A stretch of 64,000 bases of DNA from Kocuria varians (GCF_006539885.1 NZ_BJNW01000003.1:124001-188000), one strand, 5' to 3'; positions 27,240 to 37,965 are shown, counted from the stretch's first letter. Notes: a model not told the origin generated them from the letters alone. Numbers and translations: made by a program.

Positions 27240-27950
27240 TCAGCCCTGGGGCTCGCCCACCCGGATGGCGCGCGCCGTGGTGGCGTCGAGGTCCAGGGAG
27301 ACCCCGGACCCCACGTGGGTCACGAGCACCCGGTGCTCGTCCCCGGGGTTGATCTCGGCCGTGACGCGTGAACCGGTGAGGACGTCCGCGGAACTGAGCA
27401 TCTCGATCAGCTCGGGATCCGCCTGCACGACCTCCGGCAGCAGGGTGATCTCGTACGGGGTGGCGCCGTCCTCCTCCGCCACCTCCCACAGGGTGCGGCC
27501 CTGGAACGTCTGCGTGGCGCTCACGGTGCCGCCCTTCGCGTTGCGCCCCGGAATGGGGGTGCCGTAGGGGGAGGTCTCGGGATCGTCGAGCAGGTCCACG
27601 AGACGCTGCTCCACGCGCTCGCTCATCACGTGCTCCCAGCGGCAGGCCTCCTCGTGGACGTGGGCCATGTCCAGGCCCACCACGTCCGCGAGCAGCCGCT
27701 CCGCCAGGCGGTGCTTGCGCATCACGGAGACGGCCATGGTGCGCCCGGTGTCTGTGAGGCGGAGGGAGCGGTCCGGGGCGACGGAGAGCAGCCCGTCCCG
27801 CTCCATCCGGGAGACCGTCTGGGACACGGTGGGCCCGGAGTGGTGCAGGCGCTCCACGATGCGCGCCCGCATGGGCGTGATCCCCTCCTCCTCGAGGTCC
27901 AGCACCGTCCGCAGGTACATCTCAGTGGTGTCGATCAGATCGCCGCTCAT
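27240..27950 (-). CDS. dtxR: DtxR/IdeR-family iron-dependent repressor
   Basis: A 236-residue metalloregulator of the long DtxR/IdeR type. An N-terminal winged helix (LIDTTEMYLRTVLDL, GPTVSQTVSRMERDGLL) is followed by the dimerisation domain and a C-terminal SH3-like FeoA-type domain. The metal ligands match DtxR with a one-residue shift: Met11, Cys103, Glu106, His107 for the primary site and His80, Glu84, His99 for the ancillary site. Cysteine rather than Asp at 103 points to iron, not MntR-type manganese sensing. GAGGA precedes the ATG. Likely targets in this window include the siderophore-interacting gene at 39435 (inference). Confidence 0.92.
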   Translation of the reverse strand: MSGDLIDTTEMYLRTVLDLEEEGITPMRARIVERLHHSGPTVSQTVSRMERDGLLSVAPDRSLRLTDTGRTMAVSVMRKHRLAERLLADVVGLDMAHVHEEACRWEHVMSERVEQRLVDLLDDPETSPYGTPIPGRNAKGGTVSATQTFQGRTLWEVAEEDGATPYEITLLPEVVQADPELIEMLSSADVLTGSRVTAEINPGDEHRVLVTHVGSGVSLDLDATTARAIRVGEPQG

Positions 27951-28146
27951 GCTTCGTCCTCAGATCTCTGCGCAGGGGTGCGCACGTCAACCGTGTGGTG
28001 TGGAGAGGGGGCGCGCGGCCCGCTCCCGCAACTTTGCGACGATTGTATCTAGATGTGCCCCGGTGCACTGCGCCCCGTGGCGGCCGGGCACGTCACGGGC
28101 GGGCATAATGGGTGGTGACACCCCACCGTCTCCCCGAGGAGTTCCC

Positions 28147-29274
28147 GTGAGCAGCACGCCCGTGATCCCGCCGGCCCTGGTGCCCGAGGACGGCCGGTTC
28201 GGAGCCGGCCCGTCGCGGGTGCGCGCCGCGCAGGTCGACGCGCTGCGGGACGCCGGCGCCACCCTGCTCGGAACCTCGCACCGTCAGGCACCGGTCAAGG
28301 ACCTCGTGGCGCGGGTGCAGGAGCAGCTGGGCGAGTTCTTCTCCCTCCCGGAGGGCTACGAGATCGTCCTGGGTCTCGGCGGCTCGAGCACCTTCTGGGA
28401 CGCCGCGGCGTTCGGTCTGGTCTCCTCGCGCGCCGAGCACCTCTCCTTCGGGGAGTTCGGTGCGAAGTTCGCGAGCGTCACGGACCGTGCCCCGTTCCTG
28501 GAGCCCTCCGTGGTGGTCGAGGCTCCCGCCGGCTCGCGCCCGGAGGGGCCGCGCGTGGCGGCCGGGGTGGACGTCTACGCGTGGCCGCAGAACGAGACCT
28601 CGACCGGTGTGGCGATGCCCGTGCGCCGCGTCCACGGGGACCAGGGTGCCCTGACGGTCGTGGATGCCACCTCCGCCGCCGGCGGCATGGCCGTGGACCT
28701 CGCCGAGACGGACGTCTACTACTTCTCCCCGCAGAAGAACTTCGGCAGCGACGGCGGAATCTGGTTCGCCGCGTTCTCCCCCGCCGCCCTGGAGCGGGTT
28801 GAGCAGGTGGCCGCCTCGCAGCGGTGGATCCCGGACGTGCTCTCGCTGGCCACGGCGGTGGAGAACTCCCGCAAGCACCAGACCTACAACACGCCCGCGC
28901 TGGCCGGGCTCGTGATGCTGGACGAGCAGCTGCGCTGGTTCCTCGACCAGGGCGGGCTCCCCTGGACCGCCGCGCGCACCGCGGAGACCTCCGCCCTGGT
29001 CTACGACTGGGCCGAGCACAGCGACGTCGCCCACCCGTTCGTGGCAGAGGCCGCCCACCGCTCCCCGGTCGTGTGCACCGTGGACTTCGACGACGCCGTG
29101 GACGCCGCCCGGATCGCGGCGGTGCTGCGCGCCAACGGCGTGGTGGACGTGGAGCCCTACCGCAAGCTCGGTCGCAACCAGCTGCGGATCGCCACGTTCG
29201 CCTCGGTCCCGCCCGAGGACGTGCGCGCACTGCTCGCCTGCATCGACTGGACCGTGGCCCACGGCCTGGACTGA
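28147..29274 (+). CDS. serC: Phosphoserine transaminase
   Basis: PLP-dependent enzyme that converts 3-phosphohydroxypyruvate and glutamate to phosphoserine. The 375-residue protein is of the actinobacterial class. It has GAGPSRVR near residue 19, GTSHRQAPVK, LGLGGSSTFWDAA and the PLP lysine Lys197 in FSPQKNFGSDGG. The C-terminus has EPYRKLGRNQLRIATF. The GTG start at 28147 has GAGGAG eight bases upstream, and CATAAT near 28109 is a candidate -10. Single-gene unit, divergent from dtxR. Confidence 0.93.
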   Translation: MSSTPVIPPALVPEDGRFGAGPSRVRAAQVDALRDAGATLLGTSHRQAPVKDLVARVQEQLGEFFSLPEGYEIVLGLGGSSTFWDAAAFGLVSSRAEHLSFGEFGAKFASVTDRAPFLEPSVVVEAPAGSRPEGPRVAAGVDVYAWPQNETSTGVAMPVRRVHGDQGALTVVDATSAAGGMAVDLAETDVYYFSPQKNFGSDGGIWFAAFSPAALERVEQVAASQRWIPDVLSLATAVENSRKHQTYNTPALAGLVMLDEQLRWFLDQGGLPWTAARTAETSALVYDWAEHSDVAHPFVAEAAHRSPVVCTVDFDDAVDAARIAAVLRANGVVDVEPYRKLGRNQLRIATFASVPPEDVRALLACIDWTVAHGLD

Positions 29275-29319
29275 GCCCCGTCCCCGAGCCGGCCCCGCGG
29301 CGGCGTCGTCGGTGCGGGG

Positions 29320-30534
29320 TCAGGACCGCTCGACCGCGCGGCCGGCCCGAAGCCGCCACGCGTAGAGCAGCCCCACGAGCACCCCGGTGAAGCCCGCGAG
29401 CACCGCGGATCCCATGCCCCAGCGGGGACCGAGGGTGTCGGTGAGCCAGCCCACCGCCGGCGCGCCGATGGGTGTGCCGCCCATGAAGATGGCCATGTAC
29501 AGGCTCATCACCCGGCCCCGCATGGTGGGTGAGGTGGTGGTCTGCACGTACGCGTTGGCGGTGGTCATGATCGTCAAGGACGAGACGCCGCACGGCACGA
29601 GCCACACGGCGAAGACCCACAGGGAGGGCGCGGTGGCGGCGCCGAGGCACGAGAGCGCGAACGCCGCGCAGCCGATGAAGATGTAGCGCAGCCGAGCGCT
29701 CGCCCGCCGCGCCGAGAGTAGCGCACCGGTGACCGTCCCCACGGCGAGCATGGAGTTGAGCACGCCGAACTCCTGCGAGCCCTGCCCGAAGACCGTGCCC
29801 GCCATGGCCGCGAGGTAGACGGCGAAGTTCATGCCGAACGTGCCGATCATGAAGATCGTGGTCATCACCGCCACGAGGTCCGGGCGGTGCAGGACGTAGC
29901 CCACGCCCTCGCGGATCTGGCCCCTCGCCCGTTCGGCGCGCGGGGACGGCCGCAGCCGTGCGCCGTCGATCAGCAGGATCGCCCAGATCATGGCCCCGAA
30001 CGTCAGGGTGTTGATCATGAACACCCAGCCCGTGCCCACCAGGGCCACGAGCACGCCGGCCACCGCGGGTCCGATCAGCCGCGCGGAGTTGAACGACGTG
30101 GAGTTCAGTGCCACCGCGTTGGAGAGGTGGGTGTCCGGGACCATCTCGGAGACGAACGTCTGGCGCACGGGGGCGTCGAAGGTCGCCACGATGCCCAGCG
30201 CGAGCGCGAAGACGTACACCGTGGGCAGCTGCGCGAGACCGAGCAGCAGCAGGGCGCCCAGGGCCGCCGCCAGCAGCGCCATGGCGCCCTGCGTGAGCAC
30301 CAGGATCCTGCGCCGGTCGTAGCGGTCCGCGAGCACACCGGCGTACGGGGCCAGCACGAGCTGCGGCACGAACTGCAGGGCCATGACCACGCCCATGGCG
30401 GTGGCGTCGTGGTCGGTCAGCTCGTCGAAGACCAGCCAGGACTGCGCCGTGCGCTGCATCCACGTTCCGATGTTGGACACCAGCGCGCCCATGAACCACA
30501 ACCGGTAGTTGCGGATGTGCAGGGAACGGAACAT
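29320..30534 (-). CDS. MFS transporter (DHA3-like)
   Basis: A 404-residue, roughly 12-helix major facilitator protein. It starts MFRSLHIRNYRLWFMGALVSNIGTW, typical of DHA3-type bacterial exporters, and has the loop motif GVLADRYDRRRILVLTQ after helix two. Substrate is unknown; relatives export drugs or enterobactin-type siderophores. I chose the ATG at 30534; an in-frame GTG at 30549 is possible, and GGAGGTG lies 11-12 bases before the ATG. It follows the DUF3027 gene by 56 bases on the same strand and is probably cotranscribed. Confidence 0.88.
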   Translation of the reverse strand: MFRSLHIRNYRLWFMGALVSNIGTWMQRTAQSWLVFDELTDHDATAMGVVMALQFVPQLVLAPYAGVLADRYDRRRILVLTQGAMALLAAALGALLLLGLAQLPTVYVFALALGIVATFDAPVRQTFVSEMVPDTHLSNAVALNSTSFNSARLIGPAVAGVLVALVGTGWVFMINTLTFGAMIWAILLIDGARLRPSPRAERARGQIREGVGYVLHRPDLVAVMTTIFMIGTFGMNFAVYLAAMAGTVFGQGSQEFGVLNSMLAVGTVTGALLSARRASARLRYIFIGCAAFALSCLGAATAPSLWVFAVWLVPCGVSSLTIMTTANAYVQTTTSPTMRGRVMSLYMAIFMGGTPIGAPAVGWLTDTLGPRWGMGSAVLAGFTGVLVGLLYAWRLRAGRAVERS

Positions 30535-30590
30535 TCCCGTGCTGCGCACCTCCGAGGCCGTGGCACCGGCCCCCTCTGGTGAGCCGTCAG

Positions 30591-31430
30591 CTACGATGAC
30601 GCGCCGTCCTGGGCGGACTCCGCCGCGCTGCTGTCCTCGGACTCGCCGTCCTCGCCCTGGTGGCTCTCGTCGCCCTCGTCCGAGGAGGAGCCGTCCTCCT
30701 GCGCGTTCTCGAGCGACTCCTGCTCCTTCATGGCCTGCATCCGCTCCTCCCACGGCACCCAGTCCGGGGCGAGCAGGGAGTCCGGGCCGGCGATCAGACC
30801 GGACTCGCACACGGTCACGTGCTTGGTGCGCGGGGCCCGGGCCACCGTGGCGTACCAGGTCCAGCCCGGGTAGCCGCGCAGCTGGCACTCGAAGAGGTGG
30901 GTGAGCAGGCGGTCCTCGTGCACGACCACGCCCAGGTGCTCCCCCACGGCCTGCTCGCCCTGCGGCGAGTCCACGACGGCCTCGCGCGCCAGCGCCACGG
31001 CCTCTGTGAGCACAGGGTCCTGCTTCGGGGTGCGCGTGCGGCCCGCCGAGCGCGATCCGGTGCGGGCACGGGGGGCGGCCGGCGCCTCGGCCCGCGAGGG
31101 TGCTTCCTCGCCGGCGGCGGTCCCGTCCCCGGTATCGGCGGAGGGTGCGTCTGCAACGGGCGCCGCGGCGGCGTCGGCGGCTGCCGGCCCGGCGGCGTCG
31201 TCCCCGTCCGTGCCCTGCGCGGCAGACGTGGCCTGCGAGTCGCCCGAGTCCCGCGGGGCGTTCGCATCCTGCGGGGTGTCGGTGCGCAGCAGCGCGTCCG
31301 TCAGCACGGTTTCCTCGGTGGAGCCCTCGCGCTGCGTCACCGCCTGCTCGGTCTCGCGCAGCGGCAGGCTCTGCTGCTTCTGCTGCGGCTCCAACGTGGT
31401 GTCCTGTTCGGTTCCCCTGGCCTCAGACAT
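30591..31430 (-). CDS. DUF3027 protein with acidic disordered regions
   Basis: A 279-residue actinobacterial protein. About 120 N-terminal residues are disordered (Gln/Glu/Ala-rich, including GDDAAGPAAAD). The DUF3027 core lies at about 130-235: DPVLTEAVALAREAV, VGEHLGVVVHEDRLLTHLFECQLRGYPGW and TVCESGLIAGPDSLLAPDWVPWEER. The C-terminus is strongly acidic (Glu/Asp/Ser). Its function is unknown; the fold is often found beside cold-shock genes. The ATG at 31430 overlaps the cold-shock gene stop by eight bases; an ATG five codons earlier is possible. Confidence 0.85.
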   Translation of the reverse strand: MSEARGTEQDTTLEPQQKQQSLPLRETEQAVTQREGSTEETVLTDALLRTDTPQDANAPRDSGDSQATSAAQGTDGDDAAGPAAADAAAAPVADAPSADTGDGTAAGEEAPSRAEAPAAPRARTGSRSAGRTRTPKQDPVLTEAVALAREAVVDSPQGEQAVGEHLGVVVHEDRLLTHLFECQLRGYPGWTWYATVARAPRTKHVTVCESGLIAGPDSLLAPDWVPWEERMQAMKEQESLENAQEDGSSSDEGDESHQGEDGESEDSSAAESAQDGASS

Positions 31431-31806
31431 CGAGCTCGTCCGCAACCGTGCGCAGGATGGCCGCGATCTTGTGGCCGTGGGCGGGATCCGGGTAGTGGCC
31501 CCGGCGCAGGCCGTTGGACATGCCGTCCAGCAGGCGGATGAGGTCCTCGGTGAGCCCGGCCATATCCTCAGCGGGCTTGCGCGTGTTGCGCGCGACCGAC
31601 GGCGGCCTGCTCAGGATCGTGGCCGAGAGCGCCTGGGCACCGCGCTTGCCGTCCGCGATCCCGAAGTCCATCCGGGTCCCGGGCTTCACGGTGGTGACCC
31701 CCTGGGGCAGCGCCGACGAATGCAGGAACACTTCCTGGCCGTCGTCGGTGGCCAGGAAACCGAAACCCTTGTCTGCGTCGAACCACTTGACCTTGCCCGT
31801 GGGCAC
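31423..31806 (-). CDS. Cold-shock domain protein with C-terminal extension
   Basis: A 127-residue nucleic-acid chaperone. Residues 1-65 are a cold-shock domain beginning MPTGKVKWFDADKGFGFL, with the RNP1-type KGFGFL and RNP2-type VFLHSSAL. An actinobacterial extension of about 60 residues follows (EDMAGLTEDLIRLLDGMSNGLRRG). The GTG at 31806 is preferred to a GTG three codons upstream because TGAGGTGA sits seven bases before it. It heads a three-gene unit with DUF3027 and the MFS transporter. Confidence 0.9.
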   Translation of the reverse strand: MPTGKVKWFDADKGFGFLATDDGQEVFLHSSALPQGVTTVKPGTRMDFGIADGKRGAQALSATILSRPPSVARNTRKPAEDMAGLTEDLIRLLDGMSNGLRRGHYPDPAHGHKIAAILRTVADELDV

Positions 31807-31952
31807 CGGGATCACCTCAGTCTCTCGTCACTGCGTCTGCGCCTGGTGCGTCCCCGTGCTGCGGTGGACGCGGTGGCTTACGAAGTCAACAGCCTATCTC
31901 CCCGGCGGCGGGCGCCGCCCCTGATTCAACCCACCGCGTAACGGGACCTTGC

Positions 31953-31958
31953 TACCTT
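31953..31958 (+). promoter_or_regulatory. Candidate -10 of leaderless gene at 31965
   Basis: TACCTT matches TANNNT and ends six bases before the ATG. No ribosome-binding site lies between them. Confidence 0.45.
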
Positions 31959-31964
31959 AGGGCC

Positions 31965-32222
31965 ATGCCTGACTCCGCCGCCTCCACCGTCTCCCGCTCC
32001 GCACCGGAGGCCCCTCCCCGGGGGATCTCCACGCTCCTGCTCGTCGCCCTGGTGCTCGCCGTGCTGTGCGCCCTCTCGCTCGTGACCGTGCTCGTGGCGG
32101 CCGCGGGTGGGCACGTGATCTGGGCGGGCTTCACGCTCTTCCCCGCGATCTGCTTCCCCATCGCCTTCCTGCTGATGTGCGTCGAGCTGCTGCGCGGGGC
32201 ACGACGTCGCGCGCGGACCTGA
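31965..32222 (+). CDS. Small two-helix membrane protein
   Basis: An 85-residue protein with a Ser/Ala/Pro-rich N-terminus of about 20 residues, two hydrophobic helices (ISTLLLVALVLAVLCALSL and WAGFTLFPAICFPIAFLLM) and a basic GARRRART tail. No family is recognised. The ATG at 31965 has a -10 hexamer six bases upstream. It is divergent from the cold-shock unit and precedes the two-component system by about 80 bases. Confidence 0.7.
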   Translation: MPDSAASTVSRSAPEAPPRGISTLLLVALVLAVLCALSLVTVLVAAAGGHVIWAGFTLFPAICFPIAFLLMCVELLRGARRRART

Positions 32223-32301
32223 TCCCGCCCGTCACGAGCTTCCAGAGTCTCTCCGGGGTGGGAACAGACTGCACACAGGAAACTTGGAGATACTGAACAC
32301 C

Positions 32302-33015
32302 GTGAATGCGAAAACTCCCGAAGCGAAGCTGCTCGTCGTCGACGACGAGCCCAACATCCTCGAGTTGTTGGCCACCTCCCTGCGATTCGCGGGCTTCGAC
32401 GTGGTCACCGCGGCCAACGGCCGCGACGCCCTGCTCAAGGCAGAGGCCGAGGAACCCGATCTGGCCGTCCTGGACGTCATGCTCCCGGACATCGACGGCT
32501 TCTCCGTGACCCGCAAGCTGCGGGCCGCCGGGCGGCAGTTCCCCATCCTGTTCCTCACGGCCAAGGACGACACCGACGACAAGGTCGCGGGCCTGACCGT
32601 GGGCGGTGACGACTACGTGACCAAGCCCTTCAGCCTGGACGAGGTCGTCGCACGCATCCGCGCGGTGCTGCGCCGCACCCAGCCGCTCGAGGAGGAGGAC
32701 TCCCGCCTGAAGGTGGACGACCTCGTCCTCGACGACGACGCCCACGAGGTCTTCCGCGGCAACCGCGAGATCGACCTGTCCCCCACCGAGTTCAAGCTGC
32801 TGCGCTACCTCATGCTCAACCCCAACCGGGTGCTGTCCAAGGCCCAGATCCTGGACCACGTGTGGGAGTACGACTTCAACGGGGACGCCTCCATCGTGGA
32901 GTCCTACATCTCCTACCTGCGCCGCAAGATCGACAACGATCCCGAGCAGCCCTCCCTGATCCACACCAAGCGCGGCGTGGGCTACCTGCTGCGCTCCTCG
33001 GACAAGCGGCACTGA
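32302..33015 (+). CDS. OmpR-family response regulator
   Basis: A 237-residue transcriptional regulator. The receiver domain has the acidic pair DD at 14-15, phospho-acceptor Asp58 in AVLDVMLPD, a threonine in FLTAKDD and the lysine in VTKPFSLDE. The C-terminal winged helix includes LSPTEFKLLRYLMLNPNRVLSK and SYISYLRRKI. I chose GTG at 32302 with GGAGAT about 12 bases upstream; a TTG at 32284 with AGGAAA is an alternative that adds six residues. It is cotranscribed with the sensor kinase that starts four bases after the stop. Relatives are the TcrA/TrcR/MprA-type regulators of actinobacteria; the signal is unknown. Confidence 0.92.
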   Translation: MNAKTPEAKLLVVDDEPNILELLATSLRFAGFDVVTAANGRDALLKAEAEEPDLAVLDVMLPDIDGFSVTRKLRAAGRQFPILFLTAKDDTDDKVAGLTVGGDDYVTKPFSLDEVVARIRAVLRRTQPLEEEDSRLKVDDLVLDDDAHEVFRGNREIDLSPTEFKLLRYLMLNPNRVLSKAQILDHVWEYDFNGDASIVESYISYLRRKIDNDPEQPSLIHTKRGVGYLLRSSDKRH

Positions 33016-33019
33016 TCCG

Positions 33020-34492
33020 TTGAACCTCCTGGCCCGCCGGTTCCGCACCGCGTCCCTGCGCTCGCAGCTCATGGCCCTCACGGGGGTGCTGCTGGCCATC
33101 AGTGTCCTGGTGACCACGCTGGTCGCGGTATCGGTGCTGCGGGACAGCCTCGTCGCGAACATCGACGACGAGCTGCGCGCCTCCATCCCCACCGTTGCCC
33201 CCGTGCTCACGAGCGCGCTGCAGGGTGAGGTGAACACCCCGGTGTCCAACTCCGGGTTCCTGCTGGACGCGGACGGCAACGTGATCGCCACGGCCCGCAG
33301 CGGCTCCGGCAACTCGGCCCAGCAGTCCACCCCGGACCTCGAGGGCATGACGCTGGACTACGTGCGCGCCCACGAGGGTGAGGCCAGGACGGTGGGCTCC
33401 GTGGGCTCCTCGGAGCGCAAGTGGCGCATCGTCTCGGCCAAGCTGACCATGTTCGACATGTCCGTGGTGGTCGCGCAGCCCCTGGACCGCACCACCGCGA
33501 TCATCTCCGGCGTGGGGCTGCTGACGTTCAGCTTCGGGCTGGCCACGCTGCTCGCCGCCATGACGGTGGGCTGGGTCATGGTCACGCGCGCGTTCCAGCC
33601 GCTGCGCCAGGTGGAGGCCACCGCGGCCCGGATTGCGGACGGAGACCTCTCCCAGCGCATGGAGGGGTACAACCCGCAGACGGAGATCGGCCAGCTCTCG
33701 GCCTCCCTGAACGCCATGCTGGGTCACATCGAGGACGCCTTCGACGCGCGCACCCGCTCCGAGACCAAGCTGCGGCGCTTCGTGGCGGACGCCTCCCACG
33801 AGCTGCGCACCCCGCTCGTGACCATCCGCGGGTACTCCGAGCTCTACCGCCACGGTGCGCTGCAGACCCCCGAGGACGTCGGCAAGGCCATGGACCGCAT
33901 CGAGTCCGAGTCCAAGCGCATGACGCAACTCGTGGAGGACCTGCTGATGCTTGCGCGCCTGGACGAGCGCCGTGTGGCCACGAACCGCCACGTGGACCTC
34001 CTGCACCTCGCCTACGACGCCGCCTCGGACGCCCACGCCACGGCGCCGGACCGCGCCGTGGTCGTCCGCGGCCTGGAGGACTCCACGCCCGAGGCGGCGT
34101 GGGTGCACGGGGACGAGTCCAAGCTGCGGCAGGTCGTGGCGAACCTGCTGACCAACGCGCTGCGCTACACCCCGGCGGGCACTCCGCTGGAACTCGCGGT
34201 GGGCCTGGAGCCCTCGGTGGACGGCACGTTCACCTCCGTCCTGCAGGTGCGGGACCACGGGCCCGGGATCCACGGGCAGGACGCCGAGCGGGTCTTCGAG
34301 CGGTTCTACCGCGCGGACTCCTCCCGCACGCGCGAGACGGGCGGCACGGGACTGGGGCTGTCGATCGTCGCGGCGGTCATCGAGCAGCACGACGGCACCG
34401 TGAAACTCTCGGAGACCAATGGCGGCGGTGCCACCTTCACCGTGCGGATCCCGCACTCGGCTCCTGTGGACCACGCCTCCGAGGACTCCTGA
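33020..34492 (+). CDS. Sensor histidine kinase
   Basis: A 490-residue membrane kinase. Helix one spans ~15-40 (LMALTGVLLAISVLVTTLVAV), an extracytoplasmic sensor domain reaches ~160, and helix two is at ~165-190. A HAMP segment follows (FQPLRQVEATAARIADGDLSQRM), then HisKA with the phospho-histidine in DASHELRTPLVTIRGYSEL, and an HATPase with NLLTNALRYTP, DHGPGIHGQDAE and GGTGLGLSIVAAV. The start appears to be TTG at 33020, four bases after the regulator stop. It partners the preceding regulator; the stimulus is unknown. Confidence 0.92.
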   Translation: MNLLARRFRTASLRSQLMALTGVLLAISVLVTTLVAVSVLRDSLVANIDDELRASIPTVAPVLTSALQGEVNTPVSNSGFLLDADGNVIATARSGSGNSAQQSTPDLEGMTLDYVRAHEGEARTVGSVGSSERKWRIVSAKLTMFDMSVVVAQPLDRTTAIISGVGLLTFSFGLATLLAAMTVGWVMVTRAFQPLRQVEATAARIADGDLSQRMEGYNPQTEIGQLSASLNAMLGHIEDAFDARTRSETKLRRFVADASHELRTPLVTIRGYSELYRHGALQTPEDVGKAMDRIESESKRMTQLVEDLLMLARLDERRVATNRHVDLLHLAYDAASDAHATAPDRAVVVRGLEDSTPEAAWVHGDESKLRQVVANLLTNALRYTPAGTPLELAVGLEPSVDGTFTSVLQVRDHGPGIHGQDAERVFERFYRADSSRTRETGGTGLGLSIVAAVIEQHDGTVKLSETNGGGATFTVRIPHSAPVDHASEDS

Positions 34493-34597
34493 GTCCCCAG
34501 CCCGACCCGGTTTCGCTCCTGCGCGGCCGGCGCCTCCTCTAGCGTGACGGAACCGGCGCACCGCCGGGCACCACCACCGTTTCCGGGGAGGAACACC

Positions 34598-34888
34598 ATG
34601 GCCCACTTCGTCGTCGACAGCGACACCATCGCCGCCAAGTCCCAGCAGGCCCACGGTCACATCGACCGGCTCAGCGCCGAGGTCAACGGCATGACCGGCA
34701 CGCTCGCGGACCTGGAGGACTCGTGGACGGGCACGGCGTCCGCGAGCTTCCAGGAGGCGTTCCGCTCGTGGCGCTCCGCGCAGGCTCAGATGGAGCAGGC
34801 CGTGGCGCAGATCAACCAGGCGCTCGCAACCGCCGGAACGCAGTACGCGGAGACCGAGGCGGCCAACACCCGCATGTTCGCGGGTTGA
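34598..34888 (+). CDS. WXG100-family ESX-type secreted protein
   Basis: A 96-residue protein of the ESAT-6-like size class: two amphipathic helices joined by a WXG turn (EDSWTGTASASF, near residue 45). GGGGAGGAA precedes the ATG at 34598. Such proteins are substrates of type VII secretion. No EccC, EccB or partner gene is near, so it is an orphan here. It is convergent with the RNase H gene, seven bases apart. Confidence 0.88.
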   Translation: MAHFVVDSDTIAAKSQQAHGHIDRLSAEVNGMTGTLADLEDSWTGTASASFQEAFRSWRSAQAQMEQAVAQINQALATAGTQYAETEAANTRMFAG

Positions 34889-34895
34889 ACCGCGC

Positions 34896-36005
34896 TCACT
34901 CCTCCGCGGTGACCTGGTGGTAGCGCAGCAGCCACGGACCCATCTCGTTGTGCTGGTCCTCCCGGACCCACACCGAGCTGCGCCGGGTCACCGCGGCGGG
35001 GCCCTCCGCCCGGTAGCTCAGGTGGTACGCCACAGATCCCAGCGGAGTCACGCGGGTCTCGTCCACCGCCCCGGAGGCCCCCAGAACCTCCAGCACCGCA
35101 TCGCCCGTGACCGAGCGGCCGCGCAGGTCCACGCACAGCGCATCTGCATGGAGGAACTCCACCGCCGTCTGCTGCTGCGCGGACGCGCCGATCACCAGGA
35201 TCTCGCGCTGCACGGCCTCGGTGACGAGCTGGGACGCCAAGCCCCCGTTGCCGGAGATCCCGTTCGAGGGATCCTCCCCGGCCGACGCGGTCGCGGCCAG
35301 CTCTGAGAACAGGTCCGGCTGCTGGTCCGGGTCCGAGACGGTGCTCGCCGCGCGGGGTAAGGAGGGGCGGGGCGCTGAGGCCCCGGAGGCCTCGGCCCCG
35401 GATGCCCCGGGCGGGGGCGTTGCGACCCTGGCCGTGGGGCGTCCCGAGACGTGGGACCCAGCGGTCGGTGCGTCGGAGGTGCCCGCGGAGGAGCCGGGGG
35501 CGCCGCTCGTGCCGGGCACCGCAGCGTCGTCGTCGCGGAAACCGGGGCCCACGGGCATCTGGGCGGGCCCCGTCTTCTTCTGGTACGCCACCGCCATGGC
35601 GCGGGCGCGGTCGTCCGCGGCCTCGTTCAGCTCGTGGCCCGCGTGGCCCTTGACCCACTCGAAGGTGACGTCACGGCCGGCGAGTTCCTTGTCGAGCGCC
35701 TTCATGATCTCCACGTTGAGCACGGGTTTGCCGTCGCGCTTCTTCCAGCCCTTCTTCTTCCACCCGGGCATCCACTTGGTCACCGAGTTGATGACGTACT
35801 GGCTGTCGCACAGCACGCGCAGCGGCTCGTCCCTGCGGTGGCGGGTCTCCTCCAAGAGGTTCAGCACGGCCGTCAGCTCGCCCATGTTGTTCGTGCCGTG
35901 GGCCCAGCCGCCGGCCTTCCACGACGTGGGATCGATGTACCAGGCCCAGCCCGCGGGACCGGGGTTGCCGAGTGCGGAGCCGTCCGCGGCAGCGATGATC
36001 GTCAT
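34896..36005 (-). CDS. rnhA: Ribonuclease H fused to a C-terminal domain
   Basis: A 369-residue protein. Residues 1-145 are RNase HI with the metal-binding and catalytic residues Asp8 (ADGSALGNPG), Glu43 (MGEL), Asp67 (CDSQY), a histidine in GHAGHE and Asp131; the KKKGWKKR stretch is the basic handle. A Pro/Ser/Ala-rich linker spans ~150-245. Residues ~255-369 form a second domain that resembles SnoaL/NTF2-like or DUF4440 proteins (LVTEAVQREILV, HADALCVDLRGR, SVAYHLSYRAEG). The fusion is unusual. The ATG at 36005 may be leaderless (GAGGAT six bases upstream) or use GAGG. The C-terminal assignment is tentative. Confidence 0.85.
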   Translation of the reverse strand: MTIIAAADGSALGNPGPAGWAWYIDPTSWKAGGWAHGTNNMGELTAVLNLLEETRHRRDEPLRVLCDSQYVINSVTKWMPGWKKKGWKKRDGKPVLNVEIMKALDKELAGRDVTFEWVKGHAGHELNEAADDRARAMAVAYQKKTGPAQMPVGPGFRDDDAAVPGTSGAPGSSAGTSDAPTAGSHVSGRPTARVATPPPGASGAEASGASAPRPSLPRAASTVSDPDQQPDLFSELAATASAGEDPSNGISGNGGLASQLVTEAVQREILVIGASAQQQTAVEFLHADALCVDLRGRSVTGDAVLEVLGASGAVDETRVTPLGSVAYHLSYRAEGPAAVTRRSSVWVREDQHNEMGPWLLRYHQVTAEE

Positions 36006-36063
36006 GCGCCCATCCTCGCAAAGCGCCCCGACACGCAGAACGCGCGGCACCCGCCCCACGACA

Positions 36064-36104
36064 AGGAGGACCCCGGACGCGCTGCACGCATCCGGGGTCC
36101 TCCT
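36064..36104 (-). terminator. Intrinsic terminator of groEL
   Basis: A perfect 14-bp stem AGGAGGACCCCGGA with its complement encloses a 13-nt loop. On the minus strand TTGT follows. It lies 51 bases after the groEL stop. Confidence 0.8.
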
Positions 36105-36154
36105 GCTCCGTCCACCCGGTGTGACCGGGCAGCGGCTCGCTCAGAAGAGCGAGA

Positions 36155-37828
<1,674 letters not shown>

Positions 37829-37938
37829 TCACCACGATGCCCGCGACGGACGGCGGGGCGGCGCGATCCTCACCGCGCCGCGTCCACCTCATCGTGATGT
37901 GGTTTCACCCGGGTGCCGAGGGCGGCCACCGGACCCGG

Positions 37939-37965
37939 TTAGCAGTCCACTCGACTGAGTGCTGA
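37939..37965 (-). promoter_or_regulatory. CIRCE-like operator (HrcA site) upstream of groEL
   Basis: TTAGCAGTC-N9-GAGTGCTGA differs from the CIRCE consensus TTAGCACTC-N9-GAGTGCTAA at two positions. It lies 150 bases upstream of groEL on the same strand. A shorter palindrome CACTC-GACT-GAGTG is nested within it. Confidence 0.8.
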
